From Bacteroidales bacterium (lineage in GTDB: Bacteria; Bacteroidota; Bacteroidia; Bacteroidales; Marinilabiliaceae), in NCBI GenBank assembly GCA_015061285.1, contig SUWW01000003.1, positions 1 to 64,000 on the forward strand: a stretch of 64,000 nt of DNA. The letters are read 5' to 3'. The notes under the pieces are model-generated. The model made no database searches, was not told the DNA's origin, and worked only from the letters and a program-made list of their open reading frames with translations. The position numbers and the translations under genes are program-made. Positions 23,247-32,643 of the stretch are shown here, piece by piece (the first letter of the stretch is position 1; every line of letters begins with the position of its first letter).

Positions 23247-24467
23247 TTAGTCTTTGTCTTCGTACTGCTCGTGAGGATTGAAGAACCAAACGTCATCATA
23301 GAAAGTTCCTCCAGAACCAGTTGTTGTAATATCTGCGCTACAGCCAGTGGTTACGAATGCGCGCTGATGCGGATAGTTTGGATTAGCCTTCTCTTCGTCG
23401 GTCATGACGTCGTCGAGATCAAGAACGAATGATACAGCAAACTTACGAACCGAACCTTCGAAACCAGTTTTCTGAATCCAATAGTCGTAGCGTGGGTTGT
23501 ATTCCCAAGTTGCATTACCAGCATAACCAGCACCACCAGTGGTTAGGTAAGCACGAGGCTCGCCATTTACATCGTCGAGTACAAATGCTGTAGATCCGTA
23601 TGCTGCAAGGGTGTAATCATCGTCGAAATCGTATTTTGTTCTATTAGAAATACGGAAGAGGTCTTCCCACGTGTTTTTCTTGTAGTCGTAACGTTCGAAC
23701 CAATCGACTGCACCATTGTGGTTACCACCAACTACGTATGCATATTCTTGACCATCCTTAGGGTCGGTAAGAACGAAAACACTTGCTTGCGAACGCTTAT
23801 AACCGAGGTTTGCTACGTTGGTGTTTGTCCAATTTGTACCATCAAATGCATAGAAATCGTTTTTCTTATCGGCATCGAAGTTCTCTCCTGAACCTACGTA
23901 TGCAGTTGGTTTGTAACCATCGGTTTCTTTTGTTGGCAAAACGAATGCTATAGCATAACGTACAGAGTCGCCAGGGTAATCTGCTATCTGAGTCCAAGTA
24001 TTTGCTTCAGGATCGTACTCCCAAAAGTCTTTTAGGTATGTAGTGCCATTGTAACCAGTGCCTACATAGCCTTTGCCATTCAATGCGAAAGCAACAGCAC
24101 CATTGCGTTTGGCGCTTTCGGGCAATGAAGCGACATTGCCATCAACAGGAGCTTTGTCCCAATTGGAAGACCAAACAAGGCCACCTTTATTATATGTACC
24201 AGAATAAGAAGCCTTATAAAAATCGCAGAAGCGTTCGCGCTCTTCTGTTCGCGTGGTGTTGGCTCCTGTGCCAACATAGGCTTCGTTATTTATAACAAAG
24301 CAAACTGCGCTTCCTCGCTCTACGCCAGGAAATACGTCTTTCAACTCTACCCAGTTACCTTGTAGTTCTTCATTGTCTTCGTCTTCGCAACTTACAAACG
24401 CTGTTGCTGTAGTCATCATCAGTGCCGCAAGGCAGAAATACGATGTACGTCGTGTCATTTTTGTCAT
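23247..24467 (-). CDS. Kelch-repeat lipoprotein
   Basis: A 406-aa protein. It begins MTKMTRRTSYFCLAALMMTT and has a lipobox AFVSC, so it is a surface or periplasmic lipoprotein. The mature part is a beta-propeller with at least five Kelch units, each with G-[YF]-V-G-[TS]-G or V-G-G (AYVGTGANTT, KGYVGTGYNGTTYLKDFWEY, AYVGSGENFDADKKNDFYAF, YVVGGNHNGAVDWFERYD, FVTTGCSADI). The start at 24467 is preferred over the longer frame because the -7 box lies at 24483-24490. It is the last gene of a group with an outer-membrane protein and DUF4270. The partner and ligand are unknown. Confidence 0.85.
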   Translation of the reverse strand: MTKMTRRTSYFCLAALMMTTATAFVSCEDEDNEELQGNWVELKDVFPGVERGSAVCFVINNEAYVGTGANTTRTEERERFCDFYKASYSGTYNKGGLVWSSNWDKAPVDGNVASLPESAKRNGAVAFALNGKGYVGTGYNGTTYLKDFWEYDPEANTWTQIADYPGDSVRYAIAFVLPTKETDGYKPTAYVGSGENFDADKKNDFYAFDGTNWTNTNVANLGYKRSQASVFVLTDPKDGQEYAYVVGGNHNGAVDWFERYDYKKNTWEDLFRISNRTKYDFDDDYTLAAYGSTAFVLDDVNGEPRAYLTTGGAGYAGNATWEYNPRYDYWIQKTGFEGSVRKFAVSFVLDLDDVMTDEEKANPNYPHQRAFVTTGCSADITTTGSGGTFYDDVWFFNPHEQYEDKD

Positions 24468-24482
24468 TTCGTTATTTGAGCG

Positions 24483-24490
24483 CAAAAGTA
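24483..24490 (-). promoter_or_regulatory. -7 box TACTTTTG for the Kelch lipoprotein
   Basis: It matches TAnnTTTG and is followed by CGCTC. It lies 16 nt before the ATG at 24467 and inside the longer open frame, which supports the shorter start. Confidence 0.55.
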
Positions 24491-24581
24491 GTTTTTTATA
24501 TAAGTATAGCCATAAAACATTCAACAAAAGTTGATGATTTTTCGGCATTCATTTGTTGCAATGCAACAAGCGTATTATGCT

Positions 24582-25880
24582 TTAGTCGAATTTCGACTTC
24601 ATAAACCATGTTTCGTGAATGTTGAGTGCTATTTTGAAATTGTTGAATTTCTCTTCCACAAGTCCATTGAATGTAGTGCCGCGTTTGCGGTATTCATATC
24701 CAATGACTATCGAGTTTGCCGAGCGTCCCATAGGTATGGTTATGCCAAGTGTGCCAGCATACGATCCCAGTGTTACGCCTCGCATCTTTATGTAGCTCGA
24801 CTCATAGTAGCCGCCTAAGCGGAATGTCAAGCGTTTGTAGAATGGGTCTTCGCGTCGGCCGCAGCGCCACTCCATGCCACCTCCGATGGAGTGATTGTCG
24901 CGGAAGTTGATCGATTCGCCAAATTTCACGTTGAGCACATCCCCCCATTCGTTGAAATGGTAGTCGCATGTGGCTGTGAACTTGCCGCGTGTATATGCAA
25001 GACCTCCAGCATACATACGAGGAACGGCAAATTCTTCCTCGAGTGGCGTAACGTCATCGAAGAAAAGTTCCGACGATATGTCGTTCGACACTATGTGGTC
25101 GTATGACGAGTGCATATTGGTGCGGTCGGAGAATGTAGCGCCTAAGCGGAAATTGTTTTTACCTATGTTGAAGTCGAACTGGATACCATATTCTAAGTAC
25201 CAGTTGTTCATGGTGTACTTTTTCAAGTTGTAGACTCTTTCACCTCCCAGCAATACAGTAGGGCCGAATGTCGTGATTTCGGTGTTTGAGAAGTCGGCAG
25301 TCTCTTTTTTAGATATTGAGCCCCAAATGGCGCCAGCACCTATACCGAGTGTGATGTGGTCGAAGAGTGTCACAGCGTTGTTGAAGAATGCTTGCTGCAA
25401 GCCACCACTGCCTGTGTAGTAGATGTCGTACCAACTATTAGCAGTACCAGCAATATTCTTTTTCTCTGTCATATTGTATCCGACTGTGGAGTATGGCGCA
25501 TAGCCAATACATGCAGCCCACCATTTAGAGCCGCGGAATCCCATGGTGATTCCATCGATGTTGCCACTATAAACGCTCTGAGCATGCGACGATGTTGCCT
25601 CGTGAGCATAGAACGCTTTTACTTGAAAATTGAAGTAAAACGTCAAGCTATCGAGGCCGCTTAGTGCGGCAGGATTGGCAATGTTAACCCAATCGCTTGG
25701 GGCAAGGGCTACGCCAGTGTGTCCCATACCAGCTGCTGCTGCATTCTCTTTGGGTGCAAGTATACCCATACCATAGAGCGAATAGGGCGACGATGTGCTA
25801 TTTTGTGCACTTATCGTAAGCGACAACATCAATACGATTGACGTTGCTATCGCTTTTAGTTTAGCGGAGTACTCGATCAT
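24582..25880 (-). CDS. Outer-membrane protein of the FadL/OmpP1 type
   Basis: A 432-aa protein starting MIEYSAKLKAIATSIVLMLS, with a signal peptide cut after ISA. The mature part begins NSTSSPYSLYGMGILAPKEN and continues AAAAGMGHTGVALAPSDWVN-type sequence, the N-terminal plug pattern (YS.YG.G...G.GG) of Bacteroidota FadL-like barrels. Then come many barrel strands (FYFNFQVKAFYAHE, KFTATCDYHFNEWG, SIVIGYEYRKRG). The gene overlaps the end of DUF4270 by 20 bp, so translation is coupled. Probably a barrel partner of the DUF4270 lipoprotein. Function unknown. Confidence 0.8.
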   Translation of the reverse strand: MIEYSAKLKAIATSIVLMLSLTISAQNSTSSPYSLYGMGILAPKENAAAAGMGHTGVALAPSDWVNIANPAALSGLDSLTFYFNFQVKAFYAHEATSSHAQSVYSGNIDGITMGFRGSKWWAACIGYAPYSTVGYNMTEKKNIAGTANSWYDIYYTGSGGLQQAFFNNAVTLFDHITLGIGAGAIWGSISKKETADFSNTEITTFGPTVLLGGERVYNLKKYTMNNWYLEYGIQFDFNIGKNNFRLGATFSDRTNMHSSYDHIVSNDISSELFFDDVTPLEEEFAVPRMYAGGLAYTRGKFTATCDYHFNEWGDVLNVKFGESINFRDNHSIGGGMEWRCGRREDPFYKRLTFRLGGYYESSYIKMRGVTLGSYAGTLGITIPMGRSANSIVIGYEYRKRGTTFNGLVEEKFNNFKIALNIHETWFMKSKFD

Positions 25881-27198
25881 AGGTATAGTAATAAACTTCA
25901 AGTATCGATTTATATTTTTCGGCATAATGACCATTGAACATCATGAAATTGTAGTCGATTGGCGACATTGATGTTCCCCAAGTGATGACGAGACCATCGT
26001 CTTCGTCTATCTCGTCGCCTGAGGCAAGTAGCGTATTTATGTAATATGTAATGTCGGCGTAGTAGAACACTTCGTCTTCGTCGAGTGTATTGTTCACGAG
26101 TGTGGCTGCCACACGGCTCGACGAACTATTATATATAGCATTGCCCAGCGTGTTGTAGCGGTTTATCTCGGTGAGGTAGAATGTTGAAGGTATTTCATGC
26201 TTGTCATACGTATCTCGCTCGGGGTAAATACGTATCATAGCCTTAACGACATGAGAGAAATAGTTTTCGTCCACAAGTTGCTGAAGCGAAGGAAAGTTTA
26301 TGCAAGTGTAGTATCCCAAACCTTCGAACATCATGGTGTGGTAGTTTGTTTGCTTTTCTGTTACGCGTATTGTACGTTTCGTTAGTTCATCGAAAGGAGA
26401 TTCTACGTCCTCGGACCAAATGCGGTTGAACTGCATAGATGTCGACTTGAGAGTGATTGTTCGCTCTATCTTTTTATCCTCTAACAGACTTATGTGCGAG
26501 TGGAGTGTGATTTTCATTGAGTCGGCGCGGAAAGCGAGCAGTGCTTCAGGTTCGCCAGAGTACGTTATGCGCACACCTCCCATAATGCTTTCGAAACGTT
26601 TCGATGCTACGTCGGAAGATAGATTCTTTGTCTCCTTGATGAAAGCCACAAGCTCTTTGCCGAACGAATCGTCGAGGCGATAGCGTAGACGTGGGCGAGA
26701 GTGTGGACGAGGAATAAATGAGAATTTGCCTATCGAGGTAGAATCTTTGAAGTTGCGCACGTTGTAGAAATAGCTCTCATTCTCAGCAAATTGCAGAGGT
26801 TCTCCTAAGCGTTGCACATCGATATGCATCACTTTCATGGTGTCACCTTGATAATCGCCGGTGTGGCGAAGAACGATAGTCACCGAGTCGTACTTCTCTT
26901 TTTGTGCCCAACCATACGACGACAAGTCGGACATGCGGGCAAGCGATTCGGAGCAAACGTGTCCTAATGAACTTTTCTCGCAACGACCTACCCAAATAGT
27001 GTTCTGGGCAGATGTCAACACCGAGTCGAGTCGGAATGTTGATAGCTCAATAGGAATTTGATCTGTATATGTAGCCCTCGATTGCGAGTTGATAAACGTC
27101 GACGTCATTGAGAAGTCTTCATCGGAGCACGAAGCGAATGTAACCAATGAGACAAGGGCTATGAGTAATCGATAAGTATGCTTACGAAGCGTATACAC
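25861..27198 (-). CDS. DUF4270-family lipoprotein
   Basis: A 445-aa protein starting with GTG (MYTLRKHTYRLLIALVSLVT, lipobox FASC at residue ~24). The family pattern is visible: DQIPIELSTFRLDSVLTSAQ, then WVGRCEKSSLGHVCSESLAR, MHIDVQRLGEPL, GGVRITYSGEP and a late domain GLVITWGTSMSPIDYNFMMF. DUF4270 proteins are widespread in Bacteroidota and usually sit beside an outer-membrane protein and often a Kelch lipoprotein, as here. No biochemical role is established. First gene of the minus-strand cluster. Confidence 0.88.
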   Translation of the reverse strand: MYTLRKHTYRLLIALVSLVTFASCSDEDFSMTSTFINSQSRATYTDQIPIELSTFRLDSVLTSAQNTIWVGRCEKSSLGHVCSESLARMSDLSSYGWAQKEKYDSVTIVLRHTGDYQGDTMKVMHIDVQRLGEPLQFAENESYFYNVRNFKDSTSIGKFSFIPRPHSRPRLRYRLDDSFGKELVAFIKETKNLSSDVASKRFESIMGGVRITYSGEPEALLAFRADSMKITLHSHISLLEDKKIERTITLKSTSMQFNRIWSEDVESPFDELTKRTIRVTEKQTNYHTMMFEGLGYYTCINFPSLQQLVDENYFSHVVKAMIRIYPERDTYDKHEIPSTFYLTEINRYNTLGNAIYNSSSSRVAATLVNNTLDEDEVFYYADITYYINTLLASGDEIDEDDGLVITWGTSMSPIDYNFMMFNGHYAEKYKSILEVYYYTYDRVLR

Positions 27199-27457
27199 TG
27201 GGTTGCTTATAAATAAAATAATTATTCAAATCGGGCGCAAAGTAAATCAATTGCAACCGAATTGCCCACTGCAAATCAACAAAAGTTTATCGAAGTTCAA
27301 TGAAGATGTGTTTTTCTGTCATCAATATTAGGCTTTTATCGGCATTAATATTTTTTCGAATGCCACTAAAATTGTAGCCTGATGCTTGTGAATATGCAGA
27401 AAACATGAGGTTTACAGTCTATGATTCTATATTTCGCACCTTTGTCGAGTGAATATG

Positions 27458-27465
27458 TATCTTTG
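27458..27465 (+). promoter_or_regulatory. -7 box TATCTTTG for the NUDIX gene
   Basis: An exact TAnnTTTG, 23 nt before the ATG at 27488. In the same gap (27199-27457) a minus-strand TTACTTTG (27245-27238) is a weaker candidate for the DUF4270 cluster. Otherwise the gap holds nothing I recognise. Confidence 0.5.
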
Positions 27466-27487
27466 CATACATATATAGGTAACTACT

Positions 27488-28042
27488 ATGAACAGAAATC
27501 TGCCGAAAGAGCATGCAGTAAATTTTTTGAAGTATTGTCCGCATTGTGGTAGCGAACAATTTGTGGCGCAAAGCACCAAAGAATTTGCATGCGCGCAATG
27601 TGGATTCCATTTCTTTACCAATTCGGCGGCGGCAGTGGCCATAATAATCGAAAATGAACGAGGCGGAATTATGCTCACCCGTCGTGCGCGTGACCCTTGG
27701 AAAGGAATGCTCGATTTGCCGGGAGGCTTCGTAGATCCTGGAGAATCGGTTGAACAAGCTGCTCATCGTGAAATACGCGAAGAGCTCGGTATCGAGATTG
27801 ACCATCTACAATATTTTGCTTCTTCGGCTAACAAATATGTGTTTAGTAATTATCTAATAGAAACTACCGACATCTGTTTTACATGCGTTGCTTCTTTGCC
27901 TTCAGCTGCCATTGTGCCTATGGACGATGTGTGTGAAATACTTTGGCTGGCGCCTGACGATATTAATCTTGAGACAATTGGTGGTGAATCGATTCGCTAT
28001 CTTGTTGGCTCGTATATTGCTATGAAAAAGTTGAGGCATTAA
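27488..28042 (+). CDS. NUDIX hydrolase with N-terminal zinc ribbon
   Basis: A 184-aa protein. A zinc ribbon with CPHC (17-20) and CAQC (35-38) is followed by the NUDIX fold. The NUDIX box is GGFVDPGESVEQAAHREIRE plus ELG (about 79-101), with all catalytic residues (G-x5-E-x7-REUxEEL). The layout resembles NudC/NADH pyrophosphatase relatives, but it lacks the NudC SQPWPFPxS motif. Hence hydrolysis of a nucleoside diphosphate-linked compound is as far as I can go. Monocistronic. Confidence 0.9.
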   Translation: MNRNLPKEHAVNFLKYCPHCGSEQFVAQSTKEFACAQCGFHFFTNSAAAVAIIIENERGGIMLTRRARDPWKGMLDLPGGFVDPGESVEQAAHREIREELGIEIDHLQYFASSANKYVFSNYLIETTDICFTCVASLPSAAIVPMDDVCEILWLAPDDINLETIGGESIRYLVGSYIAMKKLRH

Positions 28043-28045
28043 CAA

Positions 28046-28076
28046 TTGTCTTTTGCTCGCGAAACATGTACATTTG
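28046..28076 (+). promoter_or_regulatory. Promoter TTG-N20-TACATTTG for the propeller kinase
   Basis: TTG at 28046-28048 and -7 box TACATTTG at 28069-28076, spacing 20, inside the consensus range. The ATG is 22 nt further. Confidence 0.65.
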
Positions 28077-28097
28077 TTACACACGCTATAAAACGAT

Positions 28098-31000
28098 ATG
28101 AACCTTTATACATATACACATAAAATAGTATCACTATCTGTTGCGCTGATAATCGTGGCATTTTGTAGTCTCGCTTCGGCTCAGAAGTTCTACTCCGACG
28201 TAAATGTTGATAACTATACGCCAAATTTTGAACTCGTTGTCAATGGTTTGGTGTCGAAGAATGTAAAATGTCTCGTCGAAGATGGCGATGGTTATATATG
28301 GATTGGTACGCAAAATGGTTTGGTCCGTTACGATGGCATAGATATGCTGTCGTTTTTCACCAGCGATGTAGTGCGCCCTATGCAATATGGCATGTCGATA
28401 AACGCCGTACATAAAATATATTATAACGAGAAGGATAATGACATATACGCTATATTCCTAAACAAAAATCAAGTTGCTGTTATCGACCTTGATACCTATG
28501 AACAACGTGTGCTCTCCTACGACGACATCGATAGTGTAGTGAAACAAAACTCTACAAATAAGATTAATAGTCTCTGCAACTACAACGACTCGCTTCTTCT
28601 TGGTCTTGGCAATGGTGATGTATATTTCATCAACAAATGGAATGGTTATATGACCTACGCCTACAAGGGCAACGATGTGAAGTCGTGGACTGCCTCGGAT
28701 GTTATTGAGCACAACAATATGCTATACGCGATAGCCGATAGCAAGTTGCAGATTATTTCGTCAGGTCATGCTGCTCACGAATTGTCGGTAAAGTCAATCA
28801 AAACTAATGTAGAGGGCAGGTTGAAGAGTGTTACGCAATACACCGATAGCTCTGCGCTTATTCTCTCCATATCGCATCTTGGTCTTCGCAATTATTATCT
28901 CTATGAATATGTATACGATACTCAACAGACGCGTTTTATCTACGAAGGCGAAGGAATCCCGTCTGATGTCATTGTCGACGATGGTATTGTAAGAATAGTT
29001 ACGTATAGTAATCTGCAAATACTCGATGTAAAATCTAAACGAGTATACATATACAATACTATAAATAGCAACATAGTTGATAACGGATTGGTGTGTGGCA
29101 TACGATGCAAAAAGCAACCAATATATTGGTATGGTTCGAGCGATGGTCTGATAAAAGAGAATTATTACCTAAGCAAGCTGAAAGTGTTTGATGTTCGTCG
29201 AATTTCAGAATCGACATCATGTAACGTTTTCACTGTGTATAAGGATGGAAATGATGACATTTGGAGTTGGTGTGTCGACGGCATATTCAGAAAAAAGAAC
29301 GACGAATACCTAATGAAGCACTACGACCTTGGTAAACTTGATCAAGGTAAATCGTTTCTGACTAAGATTCTTGAAGATAAGGTGCAACGTGTGCTATACT
29401 TTTGCTACAGAGGCAATGTCATTATGCACAATATAGATACCGACGAGGATAAACTAATCGTCTCGTCGGGTTCGAGTGGTAATAGCTTTATAGGTGCTGA
29501 AATATTGAGCGATAGACGATTGATGATTGTGGGCTCAAACAGCATTACATTCTACAATCCTCGAACGCGAGCCATCACCTACGATGAGCAGCTCTACAAA
29601 GAAGAGAATAACATGACAAAAAATTTTGTGTTCGACATGGAAGGCGACTCCATTATGTGGATATGCAACAATGGCGACATCGCAAAATATGACATGAAAA
29701 CAAAGAAATATGCTACTGTTATAAACGTTCTTCGCAAAGGCATTGCCGTGAATGCTATTCGTTATACTTATAGAAATGGTATAAGGGAATTGTGGGTAGC
29801 TTCGAATCGTGAAGGTTTACAATATGTATTGCCCGATATGGGCGTTAGCAAACATATCGACTATTCGCAATATACGCTTGGCAATGTCAGCGCTGTCGAA
29901 ATAGACCAAAACAACAACGTGTGGATTGCAAGCACCGAAGGCATCTTGTGTATTAATAACAACAACGGTGCTACGTATGAATATGGCTCGGATGTCTATG
30001 GTTTCAATACGAAGTTCAATAAAGGCGCAAGTGCACAAACGTCAAATGGCGAGATGTTTATAGGTGGTCAGAATGTCATTGTGCAGGTAAATACACGAAA
30101 CTTCGACTACAACAAATACTTCCCCAAACCAATTGTTACTACATACAGATATGTCAACGCAACAAACTATAACTACGACCATATCATAAAACGCGACAAT
30201 ATTTGTGTGTCCGACACAATAGTTGTCCCTAAGGGTATTCGCTCGCTTATATTCAACATTCATATTCTCAACTACGATAATTCCAATCGCAACAAAATGG
30301 CTTGGCGAATATCGAGCGATGATCCATGGCAAGAGGCCTCGGCAAGTACGCCCTTTGTGTTGTCGGAACTATCGTATGGCTATAATAAAATTGAGTTTGC
30401 CGCTATAACAGAAACAGGATTCCCTTCGAAAGAGGTGACAACGGTATGGGTTAAGAAAGAGGTGTATATACATGAAAACCCGATTTTTCAGGGCTTTGTG
30501 GTTATTTTGATTATAGCAATGGTATATCTCGCTATTTATTTGCACGCACAGAAAGTTAAGCGCGATAAATTGATATTGCAGCAAGAGGTGAAAGAACAAG
30601 CTGGCATGATAATGGACGCCAACGAGAAACTCAAGCAGAGTCAACTGATAATAGAACAACGCAACATAGAACTCCAAAAGTCGCATGACGACCTTGAACT
30701 TGAGGTGCAGCAACGTACCAATGAACTCAATCAGGCTTTGCAGAAAGCAGAAGAGAATAGCAAGTTGAAATCGGCATTCTTGGCAAACCTCTCGCACGAA
30801 GTGCGCACGCCTATGAACTGTATTGTTGGATTCTCAAAACTTTTGGCCGATCCGCTTTGCACACGTGCCGACCAGTTGGAGTTCTCTCAACTCATACAAG
30901 ATAGTAGCAAGAGCCTTATGACTCTCATTAGCGATTTGCTCGATGTGTCGCGCATCGAGTCGGGGCAGTTGCGTGTCAATTTTGCAGAGTTCGATGTCAG

Positions 31001-31499
31001 CAAGGCTCTCGAGAACGTATACAAAGCACTCATGGTGGAGCGTAAATATCAAGATGTTGCGTTTGAATTACTTACGGGCGATGAAGTTGAGGGACTTGTA
31101 ATAAATTCAGATAGTGAGCGTTTCCGCCAGATAATTATAAATATTACTTACAACGCATTTAAGTTCACCAAAGAAGGACATGTCACCATCTCGGCTGATG
31201 TCACTACAGCTAATCAACTGCGTAGAAAATATTTCTACCCAGTATCAGCTCCCGACGTTACCACAGAATCGAAATTGCTGATTGTTTCTATTGCCGACAC
31301 TGGCATTGGTGTGCCGAGCGACAAAATGGACGAAATTTTTGAGCCATTCCGTAAGCTTAGCAACAACAAAACTCACTATCCTGGCCTTGGACTTGGCCTC
31401 AACATTGTAAAAAATCTTGTGAAACTCCTCAATGGTGAGATTTGGCTCACGTCGGAGCTTAACAAAGGAACGACATTCTATTTTTATTTACCTGTATAA
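28098..31499 (+). CDS. Periplasmic-propeller sensor histidine kinase without receiver
   Basis: A 1133-aa protein. A signal (1-29, SLASAQ) is followed by two-component-regulator propeller blades over about residues 40-690 (GLVSKNVKCLVEDGDGYIWI, GTQNGLVRYDG, DQNNNVWIASTEGILCINN). A Y_Y_Y domain (about 700-790) and one membrane helix (about 796-820, GFVVILIIAMVYLAIYLH) come next. Then a coiled coil (825-885), HisKA with the phospho-acceptor His near residue 900 (NLSHEVRTPMN) and HATPase_c (DTGIGVPSDKMDEIFEPF, GLGLGLNIVKNLVKLL). Hybrid relatives (HTCS) add a receiver and AraC domain; this protein ends after the ATPase, so an unlinked response regulator is needed. Confidence 0.94.
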   Translation: MNLYTYTHKIVSLSVALIIVAFCSLASAQKFYSDVNVDNYTPNFELVVNGLVSKNVKCLVEDGDGYIWIGTQNGLVRYDGIDMLSFFTSDVVRPMQYGMSINAVHKIYYNEKDNDIYAIFLNKNQVAVIDLDTYEQRVLSYDDIDSVVKQNSTNKINSLCNYNDSLLLGLGNGDVYFINKWNGYMTYAYKGNDVKSWTASDVIEHNNMLYAIADSKLQIISSGHAAHELSVKSIKTNVEGRLKSVTQYTDSSALILSISHLGLRNYYLYEYVYDTQQTRFIYEGEGIPSDVIVDDGIVRIVTYSNLQILDVKSKRVYIYNTINSNIVDNGLVCGIRCKKQPIYWYGSSDGLIKENYYLSKLKVFDVRRISESTSCNVFTVYKDGNDDIWSWCVDGIFRKKNDEYLMKHYDLGKLDQGKSFLTKILEDKVQRVLYFCYRGNVIMHNIDTDEDKLIVSSGSSGNSFIGAEILSDRRLMIVGSNSITFYNPRTRAITYDEQLYKEENNMTKNFVFDMEGDSIMWICNNGDIAKYDMKTKKYATVINVLRKGIAVNAIRYTYRNGIRELWVASNREGLQYVLPDMGVSKHIDYSQYTLGNVSAVEIDQNNNVWIASTEGILCINNNNGATYEYGSDVYGFNTKFNKGASAQTSNGEMFIGGQNVIVQVNTRNFDYNKYFPKPIVTTYRYVNATNYNYDHIIKRDNICVSDTIVVPKGIRSLIFNIHILNYDNSNRNKMAWRISSDDPWQEASASTPFVLSELSYGYNKIEFAAITETGFPSKEVTTVWVKKEVYIHENPIFQGFVVILIIAMVYLAIYLHAQKVKRDKLILQQEVKEQAGMIMDANEKLKQSQLIIEQRNIELQKSHDDLELEVQQRTNELNQALQKAEENSKLKSAFLANLSHEVRTPMNCIVGFSKLLADPLCTRADQLEFSQLIQDSSKSLMTLISDLLDVSRIESGQLRVNFAEFDVSKALENVYKALMVERKYQDVAFELLTGDEVEGLVINSDSERFRQIIINITYNAFKFTKEGHVTISADVTTANQLRRKYFYPVSAPDVTTESKLLIVSIADTGIGVPSDKMDEIFEPFRKLSNNKTHYPGLGLGLNIVKNLVKLLNGEIWLTSELNKGTTFYFYLPV

Positions 31500-31509
31500 A
31501 ACATTAATA

Positions 31510-32292
31510 ATGAATTATTTCCTCTTTAGAGCCACCTTGCAACATTTTTTCAAATCTCGGTTTTGGAGTGGTCATGGTGTACAAAGCCCTTTTGTGTACG
31601 ATTTTGTGCGTCATGTGGTATCGCGCAAAGCTAACGATGATATGGTTGCTTTGAATTTTGCTCGCGGTTATCGTAAATCGATTCTTGCCAACAACGACAT
31701 TATAGATATAAAAGACCTTGGTACAGGTCACGACCGCCAAGAACGCATATCCGACATTGCCAAGAAGTCGTCAATTTCCGACAAATGTGGTCGTTTGCTC
31801 ATGCGAATGGTTGAGCATTACAAACCATATCATATTGTTGAATTGGGTACGTCGGTCGGCATAAGCACGGCCTATTTAGCTGCTCACAAAATAGGAATGG
31901 TCTTCACTATAGAGGGCAACAAATCGTCGTCGGAAGTAGCGCAAAATACATTAAGAGAATCGAAGGTAGACAATGTGTTTTTCTTCAATGGAGATTTCGA
32001 CGATTGCTTGTCGCAGATGATGGATAATATCATAGCGCCAGTGCTCTTCTTTATTGATGGCAATCATACCTACGAGGCTACAATGCGCTATTTCAATCAT
32101 GTGGCCCACAAGGCAGTGCTGAATAAAACCATTATTGTGTTCGACGACATTCATTGGTCGGAAGGAATGCAGCGCGCTTGGCTCGAGATATGTGCCGACG
32201 ATCGTGTTGCTACTTCTGTCGATTTGCTACGTATGGGCGTGGTGTTCTTTCGTAGTGGCTGTCCTAAAGAGCACTACATTGTTCGTTGGTGA
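31510..32292 (+). CDS. Class I SAM-dependent methyltransferase (O-methyltransferase type)
   Basis: A 260-aa protein. Start at 31510 (MNYFLFRATLQHFFKSRFWS), 10 nt after the kinase stop. SAM-binding motif I is HIVELGTSVGISTAYLA, then FTIEGN (motif II acid), then VLFFIDGNHTYEATMRYF with a DGxH motif as in catechol-O-methyltransferase-like enzymes, then IIVFDDIHWSEGM. Substrate unknown. Probably co-transcribed with the kinase upstream. Confidence 0.85.
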   Translation: MNYFLFRATLQHFFKSRFWSGHGVQSPFVYDFVRHVVSRKANDDMVALNFARGYRKSILANNDIIDIKDLGTGHDRQERISDIAKKSSISDKCGRLLMRMVEHYKPYHIVELGTSVGISTAYLAAHKIGMVFTIEGNKSSSEVAQNTLRESKVDNVFFFNGDFDDCLSQMMDNIIAPVLFFIDGNHTYEATMRYFNHVAHKAVLNKTIIVFDDIHWSEGMQRAWLEICADDRVATSVDLLRMGVVFFRSGCPKEHYIVRW

Positions 32293-32306
32293 TGTGTGAT
32301 ATACAT

Positions 32307-32450
32307 AAAAAAACGAGAGCCCAACAATCAACTGCTCGACTCTCGTATGTAGTTAACACAACAAAAAACTGCAGAACCGTTGTTCTCGCAATTCACAAAC
32401 GAAACAAACTAATATGAGAATAGAAATCATTGCTATTCTCTGGTCTTTTT
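32307..32450 (-). ncRNA. Candidate structured small RNA in a 350-bp gap
   Basis: The gap 32293-32643 has no gene but three hairpins: GAGAATAG/CTATTCTC (32416-32440), gcAGAACC-type/GTTCTcgc near 32372-32390, and ACGAGAG/CTCTCGT (32313-32346). On the minus strand the last hairpin is followed by TTTTTTT, a proper terminator, but no minus-strand protein gene ends there. On the plus strand the first-named hairpin is followed by TGGTCTTTTT. A minus-strand small RNA or a plus-strand leader/terminator pair are both possible. The rest of the gap (32451-32643) holds nothing I recognise. Confidence 0.3.
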
Positions 32451-32643
32451 ACGAATGCAAACATACTTAACAATAATAAAACCGATGGGGGCATTTTGAA
32501 CTAAAAAGGTGTATTACAAAGTTTATCAAGGTCGACAAATTGTTTTCGAAAGGGGACTTTTTTCGATGTTATGTCTATTATGATAAATGTTATGGCCTTA
32601 TTGTTTGAGCGCTCCATCATCAATAGAGTAGTGTAGATATTGC

